A DNA stretch of 64,000 bases, taken from contig JAOVVO010000064.1 in the NCBI GenBank assembly GCA_028564675.1, forward strand, positions 62,001 to 126,000. Direction: 5' to 3'. Positions 22,630 through 36,500 of the stretch are shown one piece after another; position 1 is the stretch's first letter; every line of letters starts with the position of its first letter. The notes under the pieces were generated by a model that did no database searches, was not told the origin of the DNA, and was given only the letters and a program-made list of their open reading frames with translations. A program made the position numbers and the translations under genes. Source of the stretch: Onchocerca lupi. Lineage: Eukaryota; Nematoda; Chromadorea; Rhabditida; Onchocercidae.

Positions 22630-25558
22630 GATATCACTAAAATCACTAAAACTACCATTAGGATTGAATAAATCGTTATTTCGAATCTATAAAATTTGTT
22701 TTAAATAAATTCCGATAGTAGAACGATAAGCTCAATGTTTCCGATTTTCTCATAATTGGAATAAAAAAAATCCGAAGATCTCCCAGAGCCGTAATTTTTT
22801 GTTTGCGTTTTGCTGTGTTAGGCGGCTTCCCAGCAATTTCTTTTCATCTTTATGTTTTATCAAAAACTTTTTTTTTGTTGCAATAATATATAAATCTTTC
22901 TGAAAATGATAATGAATCAATGATATATTCCTCTGTAACAATAGAAAAACATATCGAAGAGAGAGATTGCACCTAAAAGATTGTTTTGTGTATGATACTT
23001 ATTTTATTGATCTGATAAATGAAAAAGAGATGATAAAAAATAGGCATTTTTAATTATAGTATTAAAATGTACAAAGTCACATAAAAGCAAAAATAAATCC
23101 TTTATTTTTTACTTCTTTTTTTAAAATAAATTCTTTATTTTCTTAAAATATCTGAATTTGACAAACACTGAAAACGTGCATTAATGCTGAACCAGTGATG
23201 GTTTTTCGTTTTAGGTATCGTTTATCAGCTAAAGCCAACGAATCATTTAATTTTGAAAAAAAGTAGAATTAAACAATTTTCGAAGCTAAAAATTAAAATT
23301 TTGAGCATTAGTCCAGAGATATTGCAAACCAGTTCTCTATATGTTCAGCATAATAGTTTTTGAATCTCAATTTTTCTCGTCTTCCGCATAATAAACTTAG
23401 ATCCAATTTCGGATTATCTATGACCAAATTTCTCACTAAAGTCCGAGAAAATCCAAAAAAAAAAAAAAAATCCAAAGTAAAAAAAAACCAAAAATTCCAA
23501 ACTGAATAGTAATTTTTTTTTTTTTTTTTTTTTTTTGAAGCTCACACTTTATAAAAATAGAAAATATCTAATTTCAAAGTAAAATAAGGTAGAAGTATGC
23601 AGTTTGCAGTTTTTATCCGAGAAGGACTTTTGAACTCACATTTTTGCTTTTCAAGAACTTCATTATTCATAAGATAATTAAAACTTATAAACTGCATACT
23701 ACAGAACATTTGCTATCGTCGGAACTTTTATTTCAATTTCTGCATGATAAATTCAGTAAACAATGTTTTTTGCTTTTCCATAATATATCATATCCATTTT
23801 TCCTATTTCGAAATATATTAAAAATTAATTAGCGAGAAATGAGAAGAGAAAAAAAAGCGATAGACCTTCTATTACTCCATAAGGCTCAATCATAAAGGAA
23901 TTAGCTAGATTTATTCTAGAAATAGTTTTCAAAATATACCGAAATTAAGAAAAATTAATTTTACGGTATCAAAATGCCAAAATTTCACTTTTTATTTTAT
24001 CATAAAGAATCATTAATTATACCATACCATCAAAAGGATTTGAATAATTTTGTATGTGTATGTTCTTGTTACACTTTTGCAACTTGAGAATATTTCAGGC
24101 GGAAAGTACAGGGTTATGCGTATCTGAAGACAAGATATCTTTTAAAAGTAGCGATAATTCTCAATTAATCATCAGTAAAAAATTGATTGCCTCAAAAGTT
24201 CATATTAAAGACTGATAAAACTGAACCTATCAGAAGTATGCTTATCACAAACGAAACTTATAACAGATGAAAATTAAATATGCAGGATAGATTCTAGCTG
24301 ATCTGATTTCTCCTCTGAAATTTCTCAGTATTATTTGCTATAAATTCGTGTCTCCCTCTGTTCCATGAAATGAAAATTTTTACTCCAAAGTTTTTAAAGA
24401 ACTGAACTTTATAAGGCGCCATAAATCATAATTTAGTGTTTACAGAAAATTTCAATAATTTAGAATTTGCAAATATATTTGTAAATTATTCAAATTTTCT
24501 ATAGATATTAAAGTGTGGCTTATGGTACTACTAAGTTCAATTCTTCAAGAACAGAAAAATCTCTAGATCCATTTTATAATGTTAATACAAAATAATATAC
24601 TGATGTTAAAGTTTCCGAAGGTAAAACCGTGAAAATGGACACTATCATCAGAAGATATAATTTTTCTCAGATTTATTTTTCACAGCATATTTCACTGAAA
24701 CAAATGAACGGGAAAACACCGATAAAATTAATCCTAGGAGCCAAGCTATATGAAAACTTCATGAACAATCAAAACATTGTCTCCAGCTGCCATTTAAACA
24801 AATTGTGGGTTTTAAATCGGCTTAAAAATATCAATAAATAAATTATGAGGATTTGATTATCTTAATTTTGACAGATTAAAGCTATAAGCATTTATGAATT
24901 AATAATAAATTTAGTTTCTCACTTCGTTTATATTATCCATTCGTTTATAATTTCTTATTCACATATAAACTAAAATTACACAATCTTGAATATTTTACTT
25001 CGATAAACGTTTGCATAGTGAAAGTCATATACCTTAAAGTTATCTCAAAATTGATGCATGTATATATGAAGATAGAAAATTAAAAAAAAAAAAATTGGAA
25101 AATGACGAGTGAGGCTAGAATTAATTGTAGCTAATTTGATTATTCATAATTGTTCACTCATTTGATGCTTGTTCTTGTCACATTAATCTATTTGAAAAAC
25201 TTGTTACCTAGTCAACTATTAGCAAAAATTTTGGAACTTAATCATAATACGATAAATAACAAAGGGGGAAAAGTAAAAGAGGCGGAAATGGATAATTACA
25301 AGAAGTTTGCAAATGAATTTTAGTGTAGCAGAAAAGTTTAAATATGGTTAGAGCAATGTCAAAACAATTGGTATAGACAAACTTTAGAATAGTATCAAAA
25401 ACAATCAGTACCAACCAACAAATATTTAAAATATCCAAAATCTTTCGCATTCCTCAACGACATCCCTTATGTACATCCATTTTCAGCATATCCTCAATAA
25501 ATAATTCTAGCACTTCCCTTCTACAGCTACATTAAGTTAGTCTTTCTAAATTCCAAAT
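22630..25558. other. Non-coding AT-rich stretch
   Basis: No supported gene. Contains an A/T homopolymer cluster at about 23455-23536, including a T run of about 24. Open frames here (for example 24629-24841 plus and 22750-22941 minus) show no domain, signal or splice support. Confidence 0.5.
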
Positions 25559-25816
25559 TTGCTTTACTCAGCAGCGACTATACAAGCTGAATATGCAATG
25601 CAAGTACATCCGAGAGTAATAAGAGAACTGGAAGATTTTGAGGCGAATATCGCATTTCTGTTTGAGTTAATCTTTCTTCTTCAGAAAGCATGCGACAGCA
25701 GCACAATGGTGTGCTCAGGATATCAGTTGAGTGAAGAGTATGATGATGAAGATGAGAAATGCAGAAGGCTTAGAGAAATACTGCAGTTTTCAAAATATTT
25801 AGCCAAGCTTTTTTAG
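25559..25816 (+). CDS. Doubtful ORF, acidic helical, unknown
   Basis: An 85-codon open frame whose first codon is TTG; the first ATG is a little inside. It has better codon texture than its surroundings: an EYAMQVHPRVIRELEDFEAN segment, a hydrophobic stretch FLFELIFLL and an acidic segment EEYDDEDEKCRRLREIL, all plausibly helical. I do not recognise a family. It is followed about 12 bp later by a second open frame in another phase. They may be exons of an unidentified gene, a frameshifted remnant or chance. Confidence 0.3.
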   Translation: MLYSAATIQAEYAMQVHPRVIRELEDFEANIAFLFELIFLLQKACDSSTMVCSGYQLSEEYDDEDEKCRRLREILQFSKYLAKLF

Positions 25817-25827
25817 GCATCTCTGCA

Positions 25828-26055
25828 TTGCAGCACAAGCAGATTAAATTAGACTCATGGATTTGGGAAGGACCAGATTGCTGTCACAAACATTTAAATG
25901 CCGAAGTGGTGATTAAATGTGTATTAATGGATTGTACGAACGAATTACTGAACGAATCAGTAATGATTCTATCCGGAAATTTGACGCTGATAATGTCTGT
26001 ATTTATAAAATCAATGAAATTGAACAAATACTCATTAGCGAAATTGTACAATTAA
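25828..26055 (+). CDS. Doubtful ORF adjoining the previous one, unknown
   Basis: A 75-codon frame beginning near MQHKQIKLDSWIWEGPDC, with several cysteines (CC, C, C) and a hydrophobic patch SVMILSGNLTLIMSVF. It lies immediately downstream of the acidic ORF but in a different reading frame, which would fit one broken gene. No domain recognised. Confidence 0.28.
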   Translation: MQHKQIKLDSWIWEGPDCCHKHLNAEVVIKCVLMDCTNELLNESVMILSGNLTLIMSVFIKSMKLNKYSLAKLYN

Positions 26056-26512
26056 ATGATTGTTTCCCTCTCTAAAATTGAAAACATTTTCCATTTTGAT
26101 CCAACGCATCAGAATGGGAAGCGAATAGATAAATGCACAAAAAAAAAAGAAAAACATTGCTTTTGTTTGAGGGAATAATGACAAGTAATTTCAAGCTAAA
26201 CGCTGAAAATAGAAAATCTTAACTGAAGCATATCCAATTAGTCTTCCATCTTATCAGGAGAACGTTTAATTAAAAAGAAACAATGAATGATAAAGAATCA
26301 CTAATATATCTGCATTGATAGCTGCAGGATGTGCGGATGATGACAGATGATGCAAAGGTGTTTTCGTATATTATTTACTAATTAACGTAGAAATTATATC
26401 CATGAAGTAGTAGTTCAAGAGTTAGCAATCGAGAACAGAAGTAGTAGTAGAGATAGGAGTTAGAATAGGAACAGGGCTCGGCTTGCAAGAAGTCGAAATT
26501 TGATTTCTCAAA

Positions 26513-26551
26513 TTGACAGCTGTCAACCGATCCCGGTGCACTTGTCAGGTG
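26513..26551. promoter_or_regulatory. Candidate E-box cluster
   Basis: A perfect 14-bp palindrome TTGACAGCTGTCAA (26513-26526) centred on CAGCTG is followed by CACTTG (26539-26544) and CAGGTG (26546-26551). Three different E-boxes within 40 bp, inside a locally GC-richer patch (about 26440-26600), suggest a bHLH or Snail-type enhancer. This is inference from motif clustering only; the target gene is not evident. Confidence 0.35.
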
Positions 26552-26599
26552 AGAAAATCAGGCGCATTTCGAGATTTTCATCCGGAGATAGGTCTCCTG

Positions 26600-27789
26600 G
26601 ATTGCCTGCCTTCTTTTATTTTCTTTCACTATTGCTACCAATCAGTCATTGAAAGCATTTATTATGAACGCTGAAAATTGAAAAACAATTCTGATTTTTG
26701 AATTATTTCCGGTCTTAAATTTAGTTTTCGGGCTAGAAATATATTTCCACCCTGAGGGATTCTTTAAGATATTGATGAAAGTTTATCAATCAGGTCTTAT
26801 TTGCAAAAAGTGATCAGGTAAGCTTGTCATCATATTTAGCAGCTTCTCAAAACTTGATATCTGTTGGCAAAGTTTTGAAATTCATGAAAGTATACATCCA
26901 GGAATTTCTCAAAATGAATTGCTGAAAGATTTAAAACTCAAAATTCGATATTTTTGAAGTTCAATGGTACTTACATCTGCTAGGCAAATGATTTCAACAT
27001 GAAGATGAAGAACATCCAGAAATTATTACGCTATTATCTGCAGCGATTTCTATTACGCAAAAGAGATCGTTAAATCATTGCGACGGTTCTTCCTCATCTA
27101 TCGACCTATAAATCAAAATTTTTAAAATCAATATTTTGGACGATGGTTCCATTGATAGCATTATAATTTTTAACTTACTTGGCTTACATTCTTCTTGCAA
27201 TTCACTTTATTCACTTATTTGATGATATGCGGATCTGTCGTGTTCCTGTAATTCTAATATTTCAATTCAATTAATTCTTCCTTTTTATCGATAAACTTTA
27301 TGCAATCAACGAAAAATGATGAAAGAAGGAATTGATATTACTCTGAATATTGGACAGAACTATAGGCATACAATCTTGTATATTCTTTCTTAGATCTTCG
27401 AGAATGTCCTTTTTCTGCAATTCCAATTAAATCAGCTGAAAAGTGCATTTAATCTTTGATCTGACCATTTTAGACACACATTTAAATTTGCCACCATGTC
27501 CCTCTATTAATCATTTCATCTTGATATAGATTCTTGGTAATTTTTTGTCGAATAAAATTTGACTCATCACTAGAGACTGACTGGAGTAGAAGTGATTACT
27601 CCACTTGTACGTGCAAACTTAAGTAAAAATTCATGAAAGACTGACTGTTTTTATTGAGGTTTTTACAACTAACTTCTCAATTACTCTAACTTAAAATTTT
27701 AGTTAACCACACGGATTTTAAAATCTCATTGAAAATCTTAGAAACGATAGAAACTTCCAGTAAATTCAGAAAATTCACTAAAGAATAAT
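26600..27789. other. Non-coding stretch
   Basis: AT-rich intergenic DNA; no coding or repeat structure that I can support. Confidence 0.45.
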
Positions 27790-27978
27790 ATGCTCATTTC
27801 AAAATATTTATTTATCTTCCTTATTCTTCAAGCTGTCAAAAGTTTAAATAATCCAACCAACTTAGCTATACATCTATTGTTTTCTCCTCTGCTTGAAATT
27901 TCAAAGAAATATGTTGAGCAGAACCACAATGACGTCAAAGATAAGTCAAAAATTTTTTTTGTAGAAAATTCTGGATGA
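27790..27978 (+). CDS. Possible small secreted peptide
   Basis: A 62-residue ORF from an ATG. The first 18 residues (MLISKYLFIFLILQAVKS) look like a signal peptide: one Lys, then a hydrophobic core and a small residue at the likely cleavage point. The remaining ~44 residues are polar, without cysteines or a recognisable domain. No clear splice or trans-splice acceptor directly in front. Chance ORFs of this size are common in AT-rich DNA, so the call is weak. Confidence 0.22.
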   Translation: MLISKYLFIFLILQAVKSLNNPTNLAIHLLFSPLLEISKKYVEQNHNDVKDKSKIFFVENSG

Positions 27979-30900
27979 TGCAAATTTATTTTTCAAATGC
28001 TTAGATTTCGTCATTTAACCAGGAATGAAATTTCAAGAGCAGATTTAAGATAGCAATTTTTTATTCCTATACATTCTCATACAAACCCGTACATAGTAGA
28101 TAAAACCTTGTTACGCTTAATTGAAAATAAATTCTTATTTTCGTCAAGCAAAATCAATTTTTAAAAATAAAAACAAAAGCCTCCTCTGAGCTTGAACCGA
28201 ATAAACAATAAATGATAAATCATCGTTCACTTCCAACGATTCAATCATCATGTCAAGTGCCCTCTTCAACGATTTATTTCCTAACAGCTATGTCCACAAA
28301 AATATGAAAAATACGAGAGAAGAAAGGATTCGTTTTTTTTTTTTTTTATCTTTTACTACACAAGAAATCAATCGATAATGCTAGCTTTTAGTATTACGTT
28401 ACGGATAATGGCATTGTTCATGCATTAAGTGAAACTTTTCGTTAAGCAGTAGCAGTGGTAGTAGTACAAAGATATGAGAATTTTCTAAGTTGCCGACATT
28501 TTCGAATTACCTTTTACCTTTCTTTCTAATACTTTTTTTTTTGGCGCTATTTTATGCAAATATTTATACGAAATAGCTCTTTGTGGTTATAAATCAAAAA
28601 TCGGAAAATATTGCTTTTATTACCTTTTAACTTGTAAAAATATTTTCTCGAAGTGCTCTCTCTATATCGAGAAAAAGTTTCCTTCATAGATTACAAATAA
28701 TTCAAATTGCATAAAATGCGAATATTTTAGAATGATGATTTGTTTCAGTTTGAGTATACCGTAAACTGATATTCTAGACCGAGCATAACCGGAAATTTCA
28801 GGCCTAAGGCCAAGAGAATGCGATAATTGTACTCTCATGACTTTAAAAATTAGTCACTTCATAATGAATATTGATATATGTATATATATATGGTAAAAAA
28901 TACATTTTTGCTCTATTTCTAGTCTTCCAGAAATCTGAAAATTTCCGGAAATGATTTTTTCATTGCTAATTAAGAATAATGCTGTCAAACAGAAAAACAG
29001 ACTCACTGATAATATAATTTTTGTAATTTGAAAAATGAAAAATAGCTACAAATGAAGCAATTTCATTTTCGAAAAATAATTCTTTGTTGGCAATCTCAGA
29101 TAATCTATCAGATAGGAGAAGATGAAATATTTGCATATCATATTTGTCATCTTACGTTTCTATAAATAATGTAAACATAAAATAATCGAAAGAAGCTTGT
29201 GATCTTTCAAATCGCAAACTGAGAATTCTTAAATTGTCAAAATATGAGTTATCGAAGCAGACAGCCGAAATTCATAGACAAAAGATCATGATGAGAAGTA
29301 TTCGTAAAATGCCATAGCAGTTTGAAAATATAAATTTAATAGATTATGTTGGAAATGAACGAAAAAACAGAAAGCTATTGGAATATAAATTTGCATTTCA
29401 AAAAAAAACAAAATTAAGTAAACAGAAATACTAATATTCCAACCTTAAAATGCTTGCAAATTTGAAACGATAGATTACACTTCATTGAATTCACGTCATG
29501 ACTTTGTTATACAATAGAATGAATTGTTTCTACTTTCATTTATCAGCAAGCCTTCTTCCTTACTTTCAAGCTCATTATCAATATCAGAGCAAATAATAAT
29601 CATCTTCATTATCATTATTCACTATCACTAGCTTCATAATTGAATCTATCAATCATTACTATCATCACTAAAATGATAGTAATCAGCTTGTTCACAGAGT
29701 GAGCTCACAGGATAATTGAGACTTATTTCTAACTTATCACTTTGTTTTCGACCCGACTCCCTACTCTTCTTGAACAACTTTAATCTATATAAATTTTCAA
29801 TAAAAGACAAACTTTTCGCGAGATAGCAAAGATTTTTATGGGAAGCATCCAAGAAGTGGATTTTTTCAATTGTTTATTTTTAAAAATTTCTCAAGAAACA
29901 TTTTCCACTATTCCTCTCTTTTCATTTATTGCTATGGAAAGAGAAGAGATTGAGAATCATTGTCCGATGTGCTTGTCGCCATAACAGAAGGAAGAACTTA
30001 ATTTAATTTATGTCACATCCGTTAAAGGCATAAAAATTGATTTTTTTTTTGAAAGATGTTTTAAAATTCGCTATTTCGAAAAAAAAGAAAAAAAAAACGA
30101 ATTTTAAAACATCTTTTAAAATATCCTTTTTTTTTCGTCTATTTTTTGCTCTTCCGCTGTGAAAAAACTTCTAGGTACATATGTGAAAGCAATTGTAGAT
30201 TTCTAATTTCAAACTATAAATGCATATATCCTTATAATATTATTACATAATGAGAGATTTTGTAATGTGAATATACCTATGCTCTTTGAATAATTTCAAG
30301 TTACGATGGATAAATGGATGGCGCAATACGAATATCAAGATTAACGTTATTTTTTCTAATCTTTTTTACACGTCAATGAGTAAATTATAATAAAGTTGCA
30401 AAAAAATTACGCCAAAAATACGTTCTCAGTAAGATTGTTTCTCAGAAATTCTCAATAATAATGGCCTAAAACAGATGTTAGTCAAAGAAAATTTGTCAAC
30501 AAAATGATCTTAGTAAATCCACATATTTTTTGCTTTATTCTAGAGTAATAATTTTAGAATGTCAAAGACGTACTAACGAAGTTACATTTGTCAGAAAATC
30601 TTTCGCTTGGCTCATTTGACTCGTAAATAAGCTTACTGAAAATAGATAAAGTGAAAAATTTCAAAGTATCGCTGAAATAGTTTAATCGATTAGACAAAGC
30701 GGTGATCTGATTGCAACCAGCTTTGATAAAATACAATAAAAATGGCATTAATATATGTTTGAAGCTGTAATGAGCCTAAAATAAATCACTTCTTGAGCCA
30801 AAACATTCTAACATTATTCCATCCATATGGGCAAAACTTGAAACATGAAAAGAAAATATATGAATAATATACTTATCGCTAACGAAATGAGGGAATAAAT

Positions 30901-33508
30901 CAAATAATACAAATTACTCGTAGTTCTCAAATAAACTCAAACTTAGAATAACTCAAAGACACAGAAAAGAGAGCATAAATAGTTTAACAAATCACACAAA
31001 CAATTCAAAAATAGCTAATCGATATATGAATGAAATTTCTCTGAAAAAATCTATTAAAAAAAATATTTAGAACAAAATCAGAATATTTTGAATTGTATCG
31101 AGCATTTGCTGTTGCAGCATGAATAAAGCATGAAGTTTTGAGAAGAGTTAGTGAATAATAAATTCAAAATCGATGAAATGCACATCGTAAGCAAATGTTG
31201 TGGACACGAAAGAGTTTGATTTAAATTACAAATTATTTCTAATTGATTTAATATATAATGTTATTTCAAGAATAAACTTTAGCACCTAATTTGCCAATAC
31301 TATTTTAATATGAAATTTATTAGATTTCCTGGTATTAATTACAAATAAATTTCAAACCGAAAGACTTAAATGCAAAATAGCACGCTAATTTTTGCTATAG
31401 CAATTCATAACAGAAATTATTTCTACGACAATAGTAGTATCATTCTTTCATATTCGAATTTTGCTTGTAAAAGAATAAAGAAATACAAAGAAGTTTACTT
31501 TTTTTAAATGAATAATCATTTTATCAAATGCTTGTTTATAAAAACATTTTGTAGAAAATAAAATTGCTGAAAAAAAAAAAACTGCCATTGGCAGTTGTTC
31601 CATTATCAAAAATTTGAAAACTAATAGGAAGCGAAATTATCAATAAAGTTTTTTAACGAAAATTTCAATTGTATATCATTTTCGGAGAGCAATATAGATC
31701 TCTACGGACAATATCTGAAATGAAACTTTCTAATAATCGGCCTATCTTTTTTAGTAAAACTATCATAAATAAAAACTATACGCGTCAATAATAATAGCCT
31801 TCGTAAGTTACAAACAAAAATATCATAAATATACATTAAAAAATGTAAATTTCCGATTTCAATTATTGAAAAATTTCAATAATCATTGATTATTAAAGAA
31901 TTTTTGTTCTAAAAAAACTTCAGAAAAACCGAAAAAGATTGAAAATTTGATTATAAGAAAATACTATTTGTACAAGATAAGGAGAAAGCATATTACCTTT
32001 CGAAAAATCTAACTATATCAAAGTTATTCCTTCAAAACAAATAAATTCTTGAGTTTGAATGACGAAAAAAAGGCACAGTAAGAAAGAAAATTCAGCATTT
32101 CGCCTATTAATTTCATTTTCACTTGTTTGATATGATATTTCTTCTTCGTAATGATATGAATGGTGGATTTTCAGAATTATTCCATTTCGGAATATTCTAA
32201 CATTACACAACTTTACCGGTTGACGATACCAGATGTCGATTAATAGCAGTTTCTGATGATATTATTCTGTCAAATGAGAAAAGTAAGTAAGCGTGTAAAA
32301 TATAAAAAATAAAATTAAATTAATTAGAAATGCTGATTCAGTTGAGCGAATGGATGAAGTTAGAAAAATGAAAAGGAAGATGATTAAGCAGAACAGACCA
32401 CTTCCTAGAGGATGACATAAATGTGTGATGCAGAAAATGGGATTTCTGGAAGACATTCTGGAAAAGTCCCATGTGGGGAAACAAAAATTTGGAAAAAGTT
32501 TTGCAAAAATTGTTGGATGTCGTAATGAATTTTAAATAATTTCTCATTTTACAAGACGTAGTGTCAATAAACAAATGATAGAAACATTTCCAATTGTGTC
32601 TTCCTTAATCTTTGCCCTCCAATTCATAAACCATTTTCTTCCGGTTAAAATACTCATACTTTTGATGAGAATATTTTTTTGTGGATTTTTTAAATGGCTC
32701 ACTCATTCTCTGCAATCCATGCCGTGCAGCTAATTAGAGATTTTATGGCATTTCGAAACAATTTCCTATTGGTAATTAACAACAATTAGTTGACTAGTTT
32801 GCAGTGATTATATTATGAGGCAGTCCATAAAATTCATGGATGTAAAAATACAATGATAAAGCATTTTATGAGAGTTACTCGATTAGGAATTCATAATGCA
32901 TGAAATTAGAATAATTGAGAGAACAATATCAGTAATAATATCAGATTAAATGATTTAATCAAATAGAGACATTTGTCAAGGTTTCTAAGACGTAAATTTT
33001 GATTCTAATCCTAATTAACATAAGACATTTCAAAGCAGAATTCCAACTATGCTAAATCGAGAATTTTTTGTTAATTTATTCGTAAGTTTAAAAATGCTGA
33101 TATATTTTTTGAAGTGAAACTTTTATTGTGTCAGATGACTTCTGCATTATAATCAACTTTCTGCAAAATTCGCTTCAAAAATAATTGTTTATCCAAACTT
33201 TGTTTCGTTGCAAAATACTATTTATCGCTCCTGTGGAGTGTTATTTCGGGTTCTCTTGCAAGCTTTTTCTAATATTCCCGCAATTCAAATGTAAACAAAA
33301 ATCGGATGGAAGCATAAAATATTTGAAATGAATGAATCAGAATGGCTCGTTATTTCTCATAAACGAATTGTTTATATACTTTTTCAAACTCAATGAAATA
33401 ATAGATTGTCTTCTCTTATTGCATTCTGTCGTACTATATTTTTTTTTTTTTTTTTTTGAATATTGAAAATTTTGAACGAACTGAGGGAACAATATTCTGC
33501 ATGCTTGC
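27979..33508. other. Non-coding stretch before the colmedin gene
   Basis: About 5.5 kb without a supported gene. Contains a hairpin at 30052-30117, several A or T runs (including about 33440-33458) and small low-complexity open frames that I discount. The colmedin promoter should lie in its right part. Confidence 0.5.
30052..30117. repeat. Perfect 19-bp inverted repeat (hairpin)
   Basis: AAAGATGTTTTAAAATTCG at 30052-30070 pairs exactly with its reverse complement at 30098-30116. The loop is about 27 nt and largely A-rich. It is the most perfect simple stem-loop noticed in the non-coding DNA. Function unknown; it is not next to a gene end. Confidence 0.75.
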
Positions 33509-36500
33509 ATGATTACCTCCCATCGACAGCTTCAATGCCTTTTTACTGTCCATTTTGCAAACTTATTCCTTCTTCTACTGCTCTACTACGACAGTGGCAC
33601 ACGCATGCAGGTAATGATCTCGTTTTAATTTCCAATCTTTTTTATATTTTCTTGCTGCTTTACCGTATCCCTCCTCTCCCATCCATATCAATTTCCGTAT
33701 CTGCGATAATTTTCCTAACTTTGATATTAAAGCAATTAGCGTAAATTATGACAAATAAATTATTTATGAGTAGCATTATCGGTTACTTTAACACATAGTC
33801 TGCTCAAATTTTTGCAAAAATTTACATCTTAAGAATAAGATACAGGTTGTACTGAAAAATGTTAAACTTTTTCAAAGATGCTGAAATGTGACAAAAACAG
33901 AGCAGTACACACTCGAACACGACGACAATCTATGGAAGTCAAACGATCAGTAGCTGAACAATCGCATCTAGCTAAGCCATCATCATCATCAGCTTTCGGA
34001 ATTCACAATGAAGGAACAATGCACATTGGACAAGATACCATTACTCCTGTAACTAAATTTTGTCTTGCAGAATAAATAGCCAAATTCAAAAGTTTGCAGT
34101 ATGGGAAATCAGAATTCAAACTTCTGGAAATCTAAAATTTCAGTTTATCGAGATTAGGTTGTTCAAATTTCAGAAGATTGTTTTCGAGACATCCTGCAAG
34201 CGTATTCATCGTTACTGTGCCGAAACTGGCCGCAAATTAATGGGTTTCCAAGGGCCACGTGGTCCATCAGGACTAAAAGGCGTTGTTGGACCTCCTGGTA
34301 CCATGCTTTCTGAATCTTTGATTGAAAAAAAATTCACAGAGCTAAAATGATGCCTTCGATACTTTTTATAAACAAAATTAACTAGAAAAACTCCATAAGA
34401 GAAATGAGTGCGCAAAAATAATACTGATAAAAGAGTTTTTATTCATGAAAACATCAGAATACTGTATGTATCTTTTGGACTTTTCCTTTCAATTTTTCAT
34501 AATTTTAAAGAGGAAAAAATTAATTGTCCAAACATTTTGCAGGGGAAAGAGGCGAACAGGGTAAAATTGGTCTAACTGGATTAATCGGTAGTACTGGTAA
34601 GGAAGGACGGCCAGGCATTAGCGGTTAGTCATATAAATCAAAAAAATTCTTTTAAATGAATATTTCGGTATATTAAAACTTTTAAAGTTTGATAAGAAAG
34701 AAAGAGCCATTGATTAACGAACTTCGAAAGTTAGGCATATTCTAGATATTATCGAAGATTATAAATCTTTTTTTAAATTATTTTCAAATCTGTATTGTGA
34801 ACTTTCATTATACGAAGAGTTAGAAGTATTGTTATTGCTTCTAAATGAATGTTTATTGTTGAAATTTTAGGCCGATGTAACTGTTTATCTCCAAACTTCT
34901 ACTTGCAACAGGCTACTGTATCCCGACCACCTATTACTCAGGTAAAGGAAAATACTGTACCAGATACCTTTTTGAGAGGAAATTTTTGGTAGCAAATGTC
35001 GCATTAGAGAAATAAAATGTACTTATTCACTAAAAAAAATCTTCTGACTTAAAGAAGACAACGAAGAAGAGTTAGAATCGGGAATTCTTGAAACAAATAT
35101 GGAATTAAAATATGGGAGGACAGGAATCAATGTGTGGTACAAACAAAATCACAAATTTTTAATTAAAAAAAATCAAAACCATGAATTGATCATCAAACAA
35201 ACGAATTCTGCATGAAGTATTAATTTGAATAATAGAATTTTGACAGGTGACAGAACTGGTACCTTTTAAACCGTTTACAATTCCTTCCGGTCCAATCATC
35301 GACAGTTTACCGCCTATAGGTAAAACAGTGAAAACTACACCAAGAATGCTGAGAAAATCAACAGTAACATCTGAATCTACTTCATCATCACTGACTTTGC
35401 CAGGTTGATATTGTAAAATGCTGCAAAGTTATTTATCAAAATATTCTAACTCGCAGTGGCAAAATATTTCTTCCATAACTTTACAGTATATCAACATTTT
35501 TCTTCCTCACTTTTTTATCACTATTTGCTGGGCCATAACTTCTGGCCAATGAAGTGAAAGAAATCTTACTCACAAGGCTCTTTAGAAGCGTTCTCATAAT
35601 ATTTATACTCAAAAAAGTGATGAATAAAAAATAGTTATTAATTATGCATGCAAGAAGATTTTTTGATATTTCAGGGTATTATATAACGACGAGAAGAGAT
35701 TTTATTGCAGTTTCGACAACAATTAAGCCGTACGATGGACTACCGACATTTGGTTATAACAGAAGAGGTGTGAATAAAAATAATTTATTGTAACATAAAA
35801 ATATTTAAAAAAAGATCTTGTTAAGTTAATAAAAAAAAAAAAGAAAATTAAAAAAGAAAGAAAATAAAAAGAAAATTGCCTAGAAGTATTCATTTATTTT
35901 GCATAATACTGAAAGACAGCATTAATGGTTTTTGAGGATTTTGCAAAGAGCAGCCAAATATCTTCTTCTTTTAATTTTCTTCACCACAAAACCAATCGAT
36001 AATTCATTCTTAGCACTACATTTTGTTATTATCTTTTTCAAAATGCATTAAAATTGTTTCAGCCCATTTTAAGATTAATTTTTTTATTTTTGATATAATC
36101 TTAATTTTATCATTTTTAGTTTGTCTCTTGGATGCTATTGGCATTCCAGTACTTCATGCTGAATCGCAGTATAGTTCGGTTGGATCATGGATGCGTGATA
36201 ATTCGCCGTATAATGAAGAAATGGCGAAACGACGTTGGGTGACAGATGATTATGCTTCACCCGTACTCTATGAATACGAAAATGAGAGACAGTTGATGAA
36301 CAAGAAGCAAAAAATCAAGTACTAATTTAAATTCTATCTTAGTTAAATTCATTAAAGTTAATTTATTATTCTTTTCAGTAACGGTTCACTGAATTATTGT
36401 TGATAATTATAATTTGTAGCCTTTCCCAAAGTATGAATGTATATATTTTCGGAAGTTAGATAAATTAAAGTTAGATAGATCTTGCTTACTAACAGTCATG

